This document shows, piece after piece, positions 25,901-35,552 of a stretch of DNA of 64,000 bases (within the stretch, counting starts at the first letter, position 1; every line of letters begins with the position of its first letter). Location: contig OX465579.1 of assembly GCA_950022655.1 (NCBI GenBank), positions 134,053,118 through 134,117,117 on the forward strand, given 5' to 3'. Under the pieces are notes generated by a model. The model saw only the letters and a list, made by a program, of their open reading frames with translations. It was not told the DNA's origin and searched no databases. The position numbers were made by a program, and so were the translations under genes. The stretch is from Alentia gelatinosa (lineage: Eukaryota > Annelida > Polychaeta > Phyllodocida > Polynoidae).

Positions 25901-28900
25901 AACCCAAACGAGGCTCTAGCTGGCAAAGGGTTTTACCATTTTCAGAGACCCTAGCATTCTGTTATTATTGCTTGATCGATGTAACGTAAACCAATGTTTG
26001 AACTGACTGTACATGATTAATATGCGTAATTAAAGGTAGTTGGATGTGTTTCTAACAAGATATATCAATAAACTCTGTGGGAGAGAAGTATGAATGTTTG
26101 AATCTGCAGATTTATCTACTTTTGAATAAGATTTTATTTTGACATTTGTAGCAGCCTGTCATATGCAATTTTGGCAGTTTGCTGGAGAAAACACCAAATA
26201 AAACAATCTTTGCATAATAAATTGATGAAAAGAAATCCACCTACCCTCTTCCCCTGCTCCTCAGCTACATGCCATTTTTTGTTTGATTTCTCTATGTTGG
26301 ATATTTACTGAGATATTACTAGAGATGTACAGTGGGTTTAACGTTGGTTTCAATGGCGTGAAAAATCGCAAAACCCTTCATGGCAAACTGCAGCTCTCAA
26401 GCAACTTTCGGAAAAACAAACTACAAAGTGAGAAAACCGAGCGGTGCAGTGTATCTTCGCGTACCCGTTACTACGTTGCGTGACGTCGGCTCCGCTCCCG
26501 AGAATAGAGCTCTCAACACTGACAGCAAGTGTTGTTCTCAAAGTAGCATCCGCTGGGTATAGAGGGCCTTTGCCTTGTATTTCTAAAATATTTTGAAAAA
26601 TTAACTATGATCCAATTTGCATTGAACAAATTATAAATGAAACAAGTGACGGAGACGTACGTGTTTTTTAGGAGAGAAGTCCTCTAAGTCGTGCAGACAG
26701 ATGTTGTGGTCGTACGTGACGACCGTGAGCGTATTCGTAGCCGCTTGGAGGCGCGCAGCCGTGATGGCGGACCGACTGCCCGCATCCGCTTCCTCCGCGC
26801 CCTCTATCGGCGCAGTGGGGAACACGCATTGGCTCGTTGACGCGTTCCACACTCTTAGCACACCTGAAAATAACCAAACACCAGTCATTATACATTTTTT
26901 TACATTTTCTCTCATTATGTTGTATGTTTACAGGGGTAGATAGTTGTCTGTATCGATAAACAGTGACATTATGTTTCTCAAATTACAATCTTTGCACAAC
27001 TAATCAATTTTGATTTCGTAACACAACTAGTTTTTGACATAAAAATGCAATTAATTGATTTTTGTATAATGCTATAGGGGACAGAGCCATTGTTAGTTCA
27101 CGAAACAGTCACTAGGTGGTCGGGGGATAAACCTGTATTCTGGCTCTCACTCTCCCAGCAGAGATCTTGCGCTCTACTTCCTGTGGCCACTTATATCTCT
27201 GCCCCAACCTGCCTGTTTGGGCTCAAATCTGGCCCATACGCCAGTTTTCAAAATATCCTAAATTTTTAGTGTTTTGGGGAGTATTTTGTGGTTTACATGT
27301 GAATAGCTATGCACATATTTATATGGTAAGTGATATACACTCATGTCTGTTATTTGTTATATCAAATCAGGCATAGTCTTAGGGATTACTTTCTTCATTG
27401 GAAGGCACCTCATGTGTTACAGGGTTTTGTTTGTCAACATAACACATGTGCTCAATCAAAAGGGGCAGTCTAATCAACTGTAGATCCACATCATAAAGTG
27501 GTTTAGAGATGAAAAAGGAAACAGCTGGATTGTCTATTAACCCCTTTCAACAATTCCTATATCCTATAACTCATGGTATGTGAGTTGTTTGACTTGTATA
27601 ACTTTTGACAGTATCCTTATTTTCAATCTAAAATGTTCGCTGGTCTCCCCTGTCTTTAGAGGATACCCCGGGAACTAGCTCTGGGTTGGGGCAGAGACTA
27701 AGTCAGCGCTAGCGCCGCGAAAGATCTGGGGGGAGAGTGTCTGGCTCTTTGTTCTTACGAAATTCAACTGCCTTTCAATATTTTACCATGGTTCCCTTGA
27801 CTTTCTACACCAATCCCAAAGCAGGATGACATAATGATTAAACACTTTATATAAATATGTGAGCAAGGCTAAAGTTGTGACTTTTCCCAATTATCACTCA
27901 CTTCTTTTCCACCTCCTTTAGTGAAGAACACCTACTTTTTCACCTCCATTAGTGAAGAACACCTACTCGGGGGGCGTCATGGCGCCGCCCATGGATCATA
28001 GGCTATATGCTGTATATACATTGCTTCTTTTAATTTTCTCGTTTTAGCTGTATGTACAAATAAGGGATAATCGACTTCACTGCTACATTATGCATTATGA
28101 TAACTGACTCACCTTTACTGCCGCCAGTTACAAAGTGGGCATCTTTTGTGTTGACGTTATGCGCGGGGAAGTCTCTTCCTTCTGGCAGCAACACGAACGC
28201 CTCAACGGCCTACCATGAGAAGGAGGTAAAATGACGATTAGATTTCGTTGCATTTCATATTTGTCAAAAATCATGAAATGGGTAAAGTGATTCATTCAAA
28301 GAAATCTGAAACATGAACAGAATAATATGTACAGAAAGTTATTGAAATCATACGTTTTGGAAATGCTAGCCTTGCTTCTCTTACTGCAATTGAATCTTCC
28401 CCTCGCAAAGATAGGGCAAACAATTGTGAGTTATCAAAGGTAAATTCAATGATTTAAATCTTCAATAAAACAACAAAAGAATGAACAAAAAACAAACACA
28501 GGAAAGAGCTTATAGTGTAGTCAAGTGGTATGTAGGGCATCTTTAAAAATCAGAGCCATGTCGTCGTAATAGGAATCCTATAGAACAAAAAAAGTCGCAA
28601 AAAAGGTGCACCGACCTCGTAGACGGGGATAATACGGCGCTGGGAGAGCTGGTCGGCGTCCCACACGATGACGACACTGTCGCGACCGGCCGTGAAGAAC
28701 GTGTCGCCGGCCGCCGAGAACTGCACGCGCGTCACCACGCTGTAGTGACCCTCCAAGGTGGCCAGGCACGTGGAGTTCTGCAGGCTCCACACCCGCACGT
28801 TGTAGTCATCACCGGCGCTCACCAGCTGGAGACGTTCTGTGTCGGGGTGGAAGGCCACCACACTAAAACGATACACCCACAGCAAGTTACACCCAAATAA

Positions 28901-31900
28901 ACTGGCAAGTCTGTATAGGAAGGTCCTAGAACGTGGTTTCACACATCCATATGGGTTAGGTAATAATAAAATAGACTATAGTGACTCTAGTTTACTCAAT
29001 GCGAGTGGATTTTATATTTTGTTTTGATTTTATGAGATGAAAAATCAATATTTTGTATTTATCAGGTTAAACTACTTTGGGCGTGCTATGTGATTAGTTT
29101 TTACTCCTAATGGAGTTCAGAGGAATTATTTACATTAAAACACAACACGTTATTCTTGTGTAAATATGAACCCAAAGTATAACCGACTTAATCACAGTCC
29201 ATCAATGTGGTATCCCCTTTAATGTGTTGCAAGTTGAGCAACTGGTTCGCCGCGGGAAGGGTTGAGGGGCTATCGAGTTGTAGATATGTGGCTGGGGCTT
29301 AACTCTCACTCACCTTATAACACCGGAGTGGCCGTGTAGGTTGTGTGTGGAGTGCTGCCTGATCACGTCCCACACTTTGATGCTGGCGTCTGCCCCTCCT
29401 GTGGCCAGCAGTGTGGACGTAGCATCGAATGCCATACAAGAGACGGGCCCTGTATGTATAGCCTGTTGGTAAAATAATAGCAAAGATGTGTTGTGAATGA
29501 GAAATTTATTCTTATTCTATCATAATCAGCAAGTGTTCAACTTCTATATACGTCAGTTAATCCAAATAATTCATGCCAATCATCAAACCTTTGATCAAGT
29601 GTTCCTGTTAAATTAGGATTGACAGTGTTGCTTTCTGCGAAACAGGCATGTGACTGGGAAATTGTAAAAAAAAATATCGCGGGAAATTGGCAGGGGTTTG
29701 AGGGCCGCCTAGACTCTAACCTGGTCTTGGGGCAGTGCGCAGTTGTTGCCTAGGGGGCTAGGCCTTCATTTTGAGCTACTCTTAGTCAATCCGTGGCCTC
29801 AGATAAGAGCTAAAACGAGCAGAATTGCGCATATATCGCTATCTTTCAGATTTTCTTTTTGAACTGCTGCCTCGTAAACCCCCAAAATTATTTCTTCTCG
29901 AATTTACAATTGTCTCACGAATAGTCCTTGGGATGTAAGAGATATCTGGAAATCCGGGAAAATGCAAGGCCCGGGGATAAGACAGATGTCATTTTGAGAT
30001 GTTTCAAAGCTCTAAGTGTAATAAATATCGCATGCGAGACGCGATAGTATTGAGAGTAGTAATGATGGTTATTTCGTATTAATCAATCCTCTGAAGACTT
30101 ATGCCATTCAAAATGATTTTAAGTTTGTACATATATCCCCGTTACCTTTTAATAATTTTAGATAATACTTACTTTCCATGTTCTCGTTACAATCTTTTCT
30201 TTCCAATTCCACTGCTTCAATAAAAGATTACGACTTGCGACAACCAATATCTGCATACAGGACAAAAAAATATTTGATCAGTCGTTTCATTCATACCAAC
30301 TAAACGTATGCAAGTGTATTGCAAGATCACCTATCATGTTAGTGATATCACAATCATGTTGGATACTTTAATATTACATGGCTTTAAAATTAAACTATCC
30401 GCAAGAGTGATGCAACTTTTAATAAAGGAATGGTAGATTCCAAACCCAACGCCGTTACTATGGTGTACTCAGGCTGTGACATCATTGTGTCAGGGCCATA
30501 GTGATTACCCTGGATATGTTAGTAAATTCATAGGTGCTTTTAAGAGCTTCTTATGCTAGTAAGAATATACTGGAGAAGGGAATAGAACAAGGTTTCGCTA
30601 GAAAATGATAAATATAGTGATGAAGTTTCGTAATATATTCATTTACATATCTCGTCAATATATACAGGGTGTGTGGATTATCTGGAGGTACCTCCAGGGT
30701 ACATCCAGAGGGTTTCCTCTGATGCGCCTCAGAGCCCATCATGTAGCGCCTGTTACCCGGACAATCCGGTAGAGGCACCTGGTAAAGGCTAATACATTTT
30801 AAAAGATTCCTGAAACCCTTCAGACCGTAGTCCTCGTTAAGACTGCAAGCATGAACCACCTCAGCGCACCCAGCCAGCACCCTCCGGAACACAGAGGGAT
30901 CCTTTTACCCAGCCAGCAGCTGGAGATTACGTAGCAATATGGTTCAATATGATATTTTCGAGGTAACATATGGCTTACTCAGGGGTGTCTTATCCACGTG
31001 TTATAAAAGCATCAGAGGAAAATTATCAAACCTTTATTAAATCAATGTGGCCAGTCCTTGTTATCATGACAATATTCACTTACCTCGTCATCAGGACTTA
31101 GCACAAAACACGTCACTTCGTCGTCTTCTTCCTTTAGAATAAAAAATAAGACCGTTTGTTGAGCTTGGTTAAAAGGTTGAAATATATTCCACATGATAAA
31201 ACTTCTAATTTTATCATAACATAACATTAAGGGGGCACCTCGCTTAAGGGGACACCTCGCTTAAGGGGACACCTCGCTTAAGGGGACACCTCGCTTAAGG
31301 GGACAATTTGCTCGGAACGGAATTTTTTTCCTCTATCAAGAGTTTATTTTCACCCCGCTTAAGGGGTCACCTCGCTTTAGGGGACAGTTTTTCGGTACAG
31401 AAATGCTTCAAAACCCCGCTTAAGGGCCTCTTACAGGTTAGTGGTGGGAGGCCCAGGCCGGGCTGGAGTCTTTGAAGGTACTTTGGAGGCAGTACCTAAG
31501 CACTGCATCGGTACTGTCAATAGGCATGTCTTCCTGGGACTGTGAAACTGTTCTTTGAACTATGTTGGATGCTGTAAATACATTTAATATTTATCTATTT
31601 ATTCTATACATTTTTTAATTTGTTTTATATTTATTTGGTATCTATTTTCCATTTATTTGCTTAGAATATATTATTTAATTAACCTTTTATTTAATAACTG
31701 GTGTTTCCTTCGTTTATATAGGTATACTCTACTATATAACCACTGGCAGAACGAAAACCCAGCTTTAGGGGACACCCCGCTTAAGGGGGTACTTGACTCG
31801 GGGTTTTACTCTATTTGAATGCATCATATCAATAACATCCATTGTTGGTGGGTCGGATTAGATCCTATAAGACATTGACAAACCGACTCTGCTCGACTGC

Positions 31901-33505
31901 ACTTTACCCGATGGACCTGTCGCACCAGTGAGAATTGGTGATATATCTGTCGATGTTCGCACTTTGTCAACCCGATGATATATTGCCTTATCTAAGGCGT
32001 CGGGCATTACTAGCATGGGAATAATGACTGACTCTGCCCGACCTTAAGATTGTCCGACGTCGACGTCTACGATTCTGAGTGGGCGGTTGGACTTAGCGGT
32101 GCGTGTATTACCGTGACTGATCTACAAGTATCATATATCGATTTGTAGGGGAGACCAATGCGTTTATAGATGTGAAATCCGTTGCTCAGTGATAGGGCTC
32201 CCAACGGCTTTCATTGATCACAATTAGGTAGCTGTATGTCGACTTCGACATTCCTGTTCACGATTCACATCGTCGATCGAGTCTGTGAGATTCAGTAGTA
32301 GATGTCGATGTGTTATAAGCTTAATGGTGCAACTCCAAGAATGAGAGTTCAATAACCAAATTTTGCATGCTGACCCACACAAGTTAATGTCAGTATGTTC
32401 TTTTCTGAAGTTGTGTTTTGGCTGGTATTGGTGATTATTACATACCTGAGTGCAAATGACAGTGAAATTCTACCATCTCATGGGGGTGTCTTATTCGGCG
32501 ACTACGGAGCGCTTCTTCTTACTAAACATAATTTAACGTGCTATGGACAAGATCAGCTGGATCGAACTCATCTCAACCAATGTCAACAAGACGGACAATG
32601 TGGCTTTGCAACTTGAAACTCGCGATACAAGCACCCCGTAACAATCACAAGTGCGTAATGACCAAATATTGAGGTATCTAAGATGAGGCTTGCAGGAACA
32701 ACAGGTTAAATAGGTCATATATTCGAAATTGATTGATAATAACAACATGTCATTCACCTTGGTCTGCAACAGGCGACGCACAGACACATCAGATGTATTC
32801 GTTGTGCATGCACAAAAATGTTATTGACCTTCACTCTCCAAATCGTAGCCGCTCACCGCATTCCGCCACTTCGGTAAGCGTGTTTCTATGACTACGATTG
32901 GGAGAGTGAATCAATTTACATATTTTTGCACATGCGCAACCGGCACATCTGGCCTAGACTTCCAGTTTGATAGTGTGAACATAGACCCTATTGAGGTATC
33001 CCGTAATCCAGTCTGTTTTGCAAGTTCCGGTTTTCGCTGATTACCGACGTTATATGGTGATAGACCCGTGACCCGTAACACAGAATTAATGCAGTTTAAC
33101 GGCTTTCAGAAATCCTCAAATTGAAATTCTGATGCCAGAAATGGAAATTTCAGCTGTTTCTACATAGAAATCCGAAATTATATTCAGTTTCTCCATTTAT
33201 AAACCAGAAAACTGTGGTTCATGTTGTCGTAGTGTGCCAAGTCTATCGGGAGCGGAACTTTGCTTTACCCGGGCGATAATCGGGAGTTTAGTAACCTCTG
33301 GGGGCTCTATGGAGAGGTTGCAGGGGTTGGGGCGAATGTCCGCGATAGGTGACCTCGAACCAAGACATAGTTTGCCTACAGTTAGGTCGTTTTCTCTTAA
33401 TATACTTACCGAACCGATTGTGGAGGATGGTTTCCCTGAAGTGACGTCTAAGCACTTCACAGTGTTACCACACTGACAAAGCAAGTGGTCTCCATCCTTG
33501 GACAT
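16768..33505 (-). CDS. TBL3: TBL3/UTP13, WD40 subunit of the SSU processome (21 exons resolved, first exon missing)
   Basis: The product is transducin beta-like 3, a nucleolar WD40 protein. From family knowledge it belongs to the UTP-B complex (with PWP2, UTP6, WDR3, UTP18 and WDR36), which binds pre-18S rRNA and U3 snoRNP. Joining 33505-33410 through to 16911-16768 gives one open frame of 955 residues plus stop. Two tandem beta-propellers fill about residues 1-605. The C-terminal Utp13 helical domain (about 606-766) contains the hallmark WNTNSKHCHVAQ. A long acidic then lysine-rich tail (about 767-955) ends in KKRKSNKK, a likely nuclear or nucleolar signal. The human protein is 808 residues from memory, so the tail is an extension. 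All junctions seen are GT-AG. The N-terminal strand that should precede MSKDGDHLLC is not located. Identity is near certain; exon ends are read by eye. Confidence 0.95.
17237..17660 (-). CDS. TBL3: TBL3 exon 20, acidic tail (residues 767-908)
   Basis: This is the longest exon (424 nt). It begins SGEEDAESGPTITGLG, passes through an Asp/Glu/Ser run (SSGEEDSSEESESDEEE), and then becomes Lys-rich with VNDKENEIDG. It is low in complexity and probably disordered, as in many nucleolar proteins. The acceptor is CCTTAG and the donor GTAGGT. Confidence 0.88.
18109..18199 (-). CDS. TBL3: TBL3 exon 19, end of Utp13 domain (residues 737-766)
   Basis: The exon encodes ERHFQRMNRLQQQSTFVEYT and then WQSMKFVSNI, matching human ERHFQRLSRTLQAAAFLDFLWHNMKL. 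The human protein ends about 20 residues later, while this frame continues through two more exons. The acceptor is CTTTTAG and the donor GTACGT. Confidence 0.93.
18719..18842 (+). mobile_element. Hairpin MITE copy 1 (GTGGACAGGCGGCC family) in TBL3 intron
   Basis: The left arm TTTTGTGGACAGGCGGCC is answered by GAGCTGCCTGTTCACAAA on the right, with the GTGTATTACGATGTCAACCT centre between them. It is the shortest and most diverged of three copies (others at 35553 and 54133). It has lost part of the central palindrome. Confidence 0.75.
18955..19113 (-). CDS. TBL3: TBL3 exon 18, Utp13 domain (residues 684-736)
   Basis: The exon contains the family signature GKWNTNSKHCHVAQ, followed by YSPEELLKL and ESLLPYT. 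The acceptor is ATTTCAG and the donor GTTTGT. A hairpin MITE sits about 110 bp into the following intron. Confidence 0.95.
19630..19701 (-). CDS. TBL3: TBL3 exon 17, Utp13 domain (residues 660-683)
   Basis: The exon encodes EMLDEEEGREDAARTLQKLR and then DDQI, a helical segment aligned with human DPEACEKLEATMLRLRRDQ. The acceptor is TGGTAG and the donor GTGAGT. Confidence 0.9.
   Translation of the reverse strand, partial: KCLTKKKAERMLQGRYKSCAMTK
20349..20452 (-). CDS. TBL3: TBL3 exon 16, Utp13 domain (residues 625-659)
   Basis: The exon encodes DQQLSNLLHGKKYVKAIGLA and then ITLNQPFRVLNIFK, matching human LDNLLHEKRYLRALGLAISLDRP. The acceptor is TGACAG and the donor GTAACTG. Confidence 0.93.
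20674..20732 (-). CDS. TBL3: TBL3 exon 15, linker helix (residues 606-624)
   Basis: The exon encodes DVTEEEQQESIKKQEEFIL plus 2 nt of a Gln codon. It is the charged helix that follows the propellers (human DVTEAEQAEEQARQEEQ). The acceptor is GTTACAG and the donor GTGAGT. Confidence 0.92.
21428..21584 (-). CDS. TBL3: TBL3 exon 14, last WD blades (residues 553-605)
   Basis: The exon contains GSDGLLKLWTIKSNECVATW, then DEHDEKVWAL and TGAGDSTICMWK, closing propeller 2 almost exactly as in vertebrate TBL3. The acceptor is ATTGCAG and the donor GTAAGAG. Confidence 0.95.
22159..22229 (-). CDS. TBL3: TBL3 exon 13 (residues 530-552)
   Basis: The exon encodes TFEGHQSSVLRVTFVTRGMQ and then LLS, matching human TFEGHDASVLKVAFVSRGTQ. 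The acceptor AATCTGAAG is weak but preserves frame. The donor is GTGAGT. Confidence 0.92.
22719..22787 (-). CDS. TBL3: TBL3 exon 12 (residues 507-529)
   Basis: The exon encodes ALVTASADATIKIWSLSDFS and then CVK, matching human TASADGTIKLWALQDFSCLK. The acceptor is TTACCAG and the donor GTAAGT. A possible decayed copy lies in the intron upstream (about 23325-23385). Confidence 0.94.
23022..23111 (-). CDS. TBL3: TBL3 exon 11 (residues 477-506)
   Basis: The exon encodes LWSASNLSLLGVFRGHKRSI and then WCVQFSPVDQ, aligning with human GVFSGHRRGLWCVQFSPMDQ. It is exactly 90 nt, phase 0 at both ends, with acceptor CCTTTCAG and donor GTATGAG. Confidence 0.94.
23325..23400 (-). pseudogene. Possible decayed duplicate of TBL3 exon 12
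   Basis: On the minus strand this intronic stretch reads CAADATVKC and then, after an apparent 1-nt loss, a Trp codon. This resembles the SADATIKIW core of TBL3 exon 12 located about 0.6 kb downstream. It has no good acceptor. The match is short and may be chance. Confidence 0.3.
23512..23713 (-). CDS. TBL3: TBL3 exon 10, WD blades (residues 409-476)
   Basis: The exon contains IVSGSHDCTLKVWPVP, HEKEINSVVVTPNDK and IASGSQDKTAK, closely matching the human SQDCTVKLWPLP and ATGSQDRTAK motifs. The acceptor is CGTTTCAG and the donor GTAAAG. Confidence 0.94.
24618..24724 (-). CDS. TBL3: TBL3 exon 9, WD blade (residues 374-408)
   Basis: The exon encodes DNSIRVWQMDTTTHIVNCVA and then VGIGHTHAVNCISFS, completing the blade begun in the previous exon. 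The acceptor is GTTGCAG and the donor GTAAGAC. It leaves 2 nt. Confidence 0.92.
24972..25172 (-). CDS. TBL3: TBL3 exon 8, WD blades (residues 307-373)
   Basis: The exon begins FVGYNDDVLDMQFVG (human FAGYSEEVLDVRFLG) and contains SGHTDIVLCVSV. The acceptor was set at GTGTCTAG because FVGY is conserved; a second AG lies 7 nt further in. The donor is GTATGTG. Confidence 0.93.
25354..25845. mobile_element. Possible TIR element in TBL3 intron
   Basis: TCTCCGATCCGG at 25354 is exactly inverted as CCGGATCGGAGA ending at 25845, and both sides carry ATA. The size (about 490 bp) and lack of ORF suit a non-autonomous DNA transposon. Only 12 bp of TIR match. Confidence 0.45.
26661..26863 (-). CDS. TBL3: TBL3 exon 7, WD blades (residues 239-306)
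   Basis: The exon begins VLRVWNASTSQCVF and includes TNTLTVVTYDHNICLHDLED, the first-propeller strand with a TxDHN signature. An insert with EGAEEADAGS is less conserved. The acceptor is TTTTCAG and the donor GTACGTC. Confidence 0.92.
27148..27739. mobile_element. Non-autonomous TIR transposon with 9-bp target duplication (MULE-like) in TBL3 intron
   Basis: The 592-bp element begins CACTCTCCC and ends GGGAGAGTG. The inner TIR sequence CAGATCTT is also inverted at both ends. TCTGGCTCT occurs immediately before (27139-27147) and immediately after (27740-27748), a perfect 9-bp target-site duplication, which is typical of Mutator-like elements. A second TIR-like CACTCTCCCAGCAGATCTT lies at about 43098. 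No transposase ORF is present. Confidence 0.8.
28113..28209 (-). CDS. TBL3: TBL3 exon 6 (residues 207-238)
   Basis: The exon encodes AVEAFVLLPEGRDFPAHNVN and then TKDAHFVTGGSK, matching the human linker around SVEAAVLLPEEP and the start of the next blade. The acceptor is GGTAG and the donor GTGAGTC. It leaves 1 nt. Confidence 0.91.
28616..28862 (-). CDS. TBL3: TBL3 exon 5, two WD blades (residues 124-206)
   Basis: The exon carries VVAFHPDTERLQLVSAGDDY, then VRVWSL and a second blade with GHYSVVTRVQFSAAGDTFF and VVIVWD, ending IIPVYE. It lies between a GTTTTAG acceptor and a GTCGGT donor, a weaker donor than the others. Confidence 0.94.
29314..29462 (-). CDS. TBL3: TBL3 exon 4, WD blade (residues 75-123)
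   Basis: The exon begins AIHTGPVSCMAFDATSTLLA and contains a complete WD motif, ADASIKVWDV. The acceptor is ACCAACAG and the donor GTGAGT. It leaves 2 nt that the next exon completes. Confidence 0.93.
30173..30250 (-). CDS. TBL3: TBL3 exon 3 (residues 49-74)
   Basis: This exon encodes ILVVASRNLLLKQWNWKEKI and then VTRTWK, matching the family's VTASRALLLAQW region. It lies between a TGCAG acceptor and a GTAAGTA donor. It was found by translation because it is too short to stand out as an ORF. Confidence 0.92.
31084..31131 (-). CDS. TBL3: TBL3 exon 2 (residues 33-48)
   Basis: This 48-nt exon encodes EEDDEVTCFVLSPDDE and aligns with the human EDQEDITAFDLSPDNE segment. The acceptor is TTCTAAAG and the donor GTAAGTGA. 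It is phase 0 at both ends. Confidence 0.92.
31225..31810. mobile_element. Decayed pogo-like element with tandem CTTAAGGGGACACCTCG units
   Basis: Four to five tandem units of CTTAAGGGGACACCTCG open the element, followed by GCTCGGAACGGAA and TTTTCGGTAC also found in the element at 36252. The right end reads CCCCGCTTAAGGGGG, then GGGGTTTTACT. The left terminal CAGTARAACC is missing. It sits in the TBL3 intron between exons 1 and 2 of those resolved. Confidence 0.6.
32788..32955. repeat. Hairpin-forming palindromic repeat in TBL3 intron
   Basis: GTTGTGCATGCACAAAAATG and TTCACTCTCC on the left pair with GGGAGAGTGAA and ATATTTTTGCACATGCGCAA on the right. The centre has AATCGTAG/CTACGATT. Arms are imperfect over about 75 bp, as in an old hairpin MITE. 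Confidence 0.65.
33410..33505 (-). CDS. TBL3: TBL3 coding exon 1 of those resolved (residues 1-32)
   Basis: This exon encodes MSKDGDHLLCQCGNTVKCLD and 12 further residues, the first blade of propeller 1. It lies between a TTTTCTAG acceptor and a GTAAGTAT donor. It opens with ATG in frame, but family comparison expects about 25 residues before it, so this ATG is probably internal. Confidence 0.88.
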
Positions 33506-34165
33506 CTAGAAAATAAATCCATTCTCATGTCTTGTGGTAAACAAAATTAAATCGATGCTCTCGTCCTACGTTAGAATAAAACGAAAAATAAAATGTCGTC
33601 TATCGCTACATGATCAAACTATTGTATATAAAGAAAATTATTTTATGGACAGTACTATTTGGTTAAATTACCCTTTTGTTTCACAGCGAATTGTTTTTTT
33701 AACCCCATAAGGCATCACCCGGGCCAGGACGGAGGATGCCCTGGGGCATCATTTGCCCAATATTTATAAAATTTTAACAATAACATATTTTAGCTTATTA
33801 GAAACATTTATTCGGGATGACATCATTTGATGAATTTTTTGAATAATGTCCCCGTCCCCTTGAAATATACAAATGTAGTGCCTGTCCCTTTAAAGAGTGC
33901 AGGTCTACTGCAGTCGCCCATCTTTGAAGGGTTAAAGCAATATTTTACTCTACCTGAACCACTCCTCCTGTGTAGAAGGCGCCATATTTATTTTCGACGG
34001 AAAAGCTGTAAGAAAACAAAATACAATGAATGAATTGGGCTTCAAAATCAAACATTCAACCTATAACAACATTCAACAGCAAGCCGGTGAGTTGAATGTA
34101 GATAAGTTATTGGTGTAATTATAACATATTTCTCAAAGTAATATGCTTGTACTAATTCATGTGTA

Positions 34166-34262
34166 CTATGTTGACTGGGTACTTGAGCATAGTCTTGATA
34201 TAGAACGAATACAGGTCATTAACTCCCGCGCCACAATCACCCGGTCACGTTCTCCCCTCGAC
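34166..34262 (-). mobile_element. LTR-retroelement fragment: pol tail and LTR start (minus)
   Basis: On the minus strand GGGGAGAACGTGACCGGGTG resembles the junction of a polypurine stretch and an LTR. The frame reads GERDRVIVARELMTC. The same junction occurs inverted at 34978-35030. Upstream on this strand the phrase KKMPRVG appears twice (34166-34381). Confidence 0.45.
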
Positions 34263-34859
34263 GCGACACCGACTCTGGGCATCTTTTTTCGCCCGCTTGT
34301 ACCCACACACACCCGGCCGCAGCCACGGCACGGTAGGCCGACTCTGGGCATCTTTTTTTGCCCGGTTTTACCCCCACACACACGGCCGGGTTAAACCTTT
34401 TTTAAGAAGCCAGTACAAGTTCAGAGATGGCATAAATCATAACTGAATTGCATTAATGTTGTACCATCTATATTATGAATGAAAACTGCATAATATGAAT
34501 GAAAATTTTAATGAAAATACCTATTATAAAAAGCTTGTTAAAATCAAGAGTATGGACAGATCATGAAATGAACTAGGCAAATATGAAAGTCAATTCATCT
34601 CATCTCATTAACTTCCTCCATTAATCACCATATTTGCTACTAATGGCTAAGATTGTTTTGTATGTTAAATCAATTATCAAACTGGTATTATAAGACACAT
34701 AAAACCTGCCACCTGGCAGAATGTCTTTGTAAAGTTTCAGTGAAAATTTGAAAAAAAAATTATCTTTAATACTTGCTCAAATACAAAACAGATTCTACAT
34801 TTGTTGAAGATATAATTTTTATTTTGAACAATATATATCACAGTAAAAATATAAATCAC

Positions 34860-35330
34860 ATTCAATTTATCACGCCGACCAGGGCCGCACCCAGCCGCAC
34901 TCACTACCCGGCTTTCACACGGGCCATTCACACCTCCCGCATGCCGCCCGTGGACGGGTATAGGCCGCCAAGCTTCAAGGGGGGAGAATGTGACCGGGTG
35001 ATTGTGGCTCGGGTGCTAGTGACGCGTAGCCTATAAAACAACTCAAATACTGAAGACCAACACACACATAGCGACTTTTGCCTATCGCAAGCCAAAAGTT
35101 GCCGTAAAAGTCCCCTTGCAATGTTTTCCCGGTACAATATCGCCAAGTATGCCTTGTACCCCTTGCGATATTGCACAACCCATTTTGCACCCCCTTTTAC
35201 TCGAATCAGAGTGAGTTACCGAAAACAAAACATGCCCAAACACCATGCTACAACAAGCGTTAGGACACACTCAGACACAGAATTTCACTGTTGTAGCCCA
35301 ATTGCAGCACTCTTGTCGGAGCATGTTGTA
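34860..35330 (+). mobile_element. LTR-retroelement fragment: pol tail, polypurine tract and LTR (plus)
   Basis: A frame ending PPSFKGGECDRVIVARVLV is followed by the purine-rich AAGGGGGGAGAA. It then runs into TGTGACCGGGTG, an LTR-type TG start, with TATAAAA about 45 bp later (CCTATAAAAC). A second LTR and the rest of pol are absent. It is opposed to the related fragment at 34166-34262. Confidence 0.5.
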
Positions 35331-35552
35331 ATGGGTTTTTTTTGCGGAATAAAAGGAGACCATGGAACCGACACCATTTACGACATGGGCTACGACAGAA
35401 TACATATTTCCACATTTATTTCAAAGATGGGGACAGTGACCTATGATTTAAAAAAATTAAATAATTAGTATTTTACATGTACTCATATTCTGTGAAAGTT
35501 TGATATGGGTTTGACTATGTGAAATTGAACTTTTTACGGCTTTCTATATACT

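Noticed and set aside
33954..33985. ATG exon MAPSTQEEWF with GT donor as TBL3 exon 1
   Set aside because: It ends in phase 2 while the next known exon needs phase 0, and it does not resemble the family N-terminus. Kept only as a possibility in the findings.
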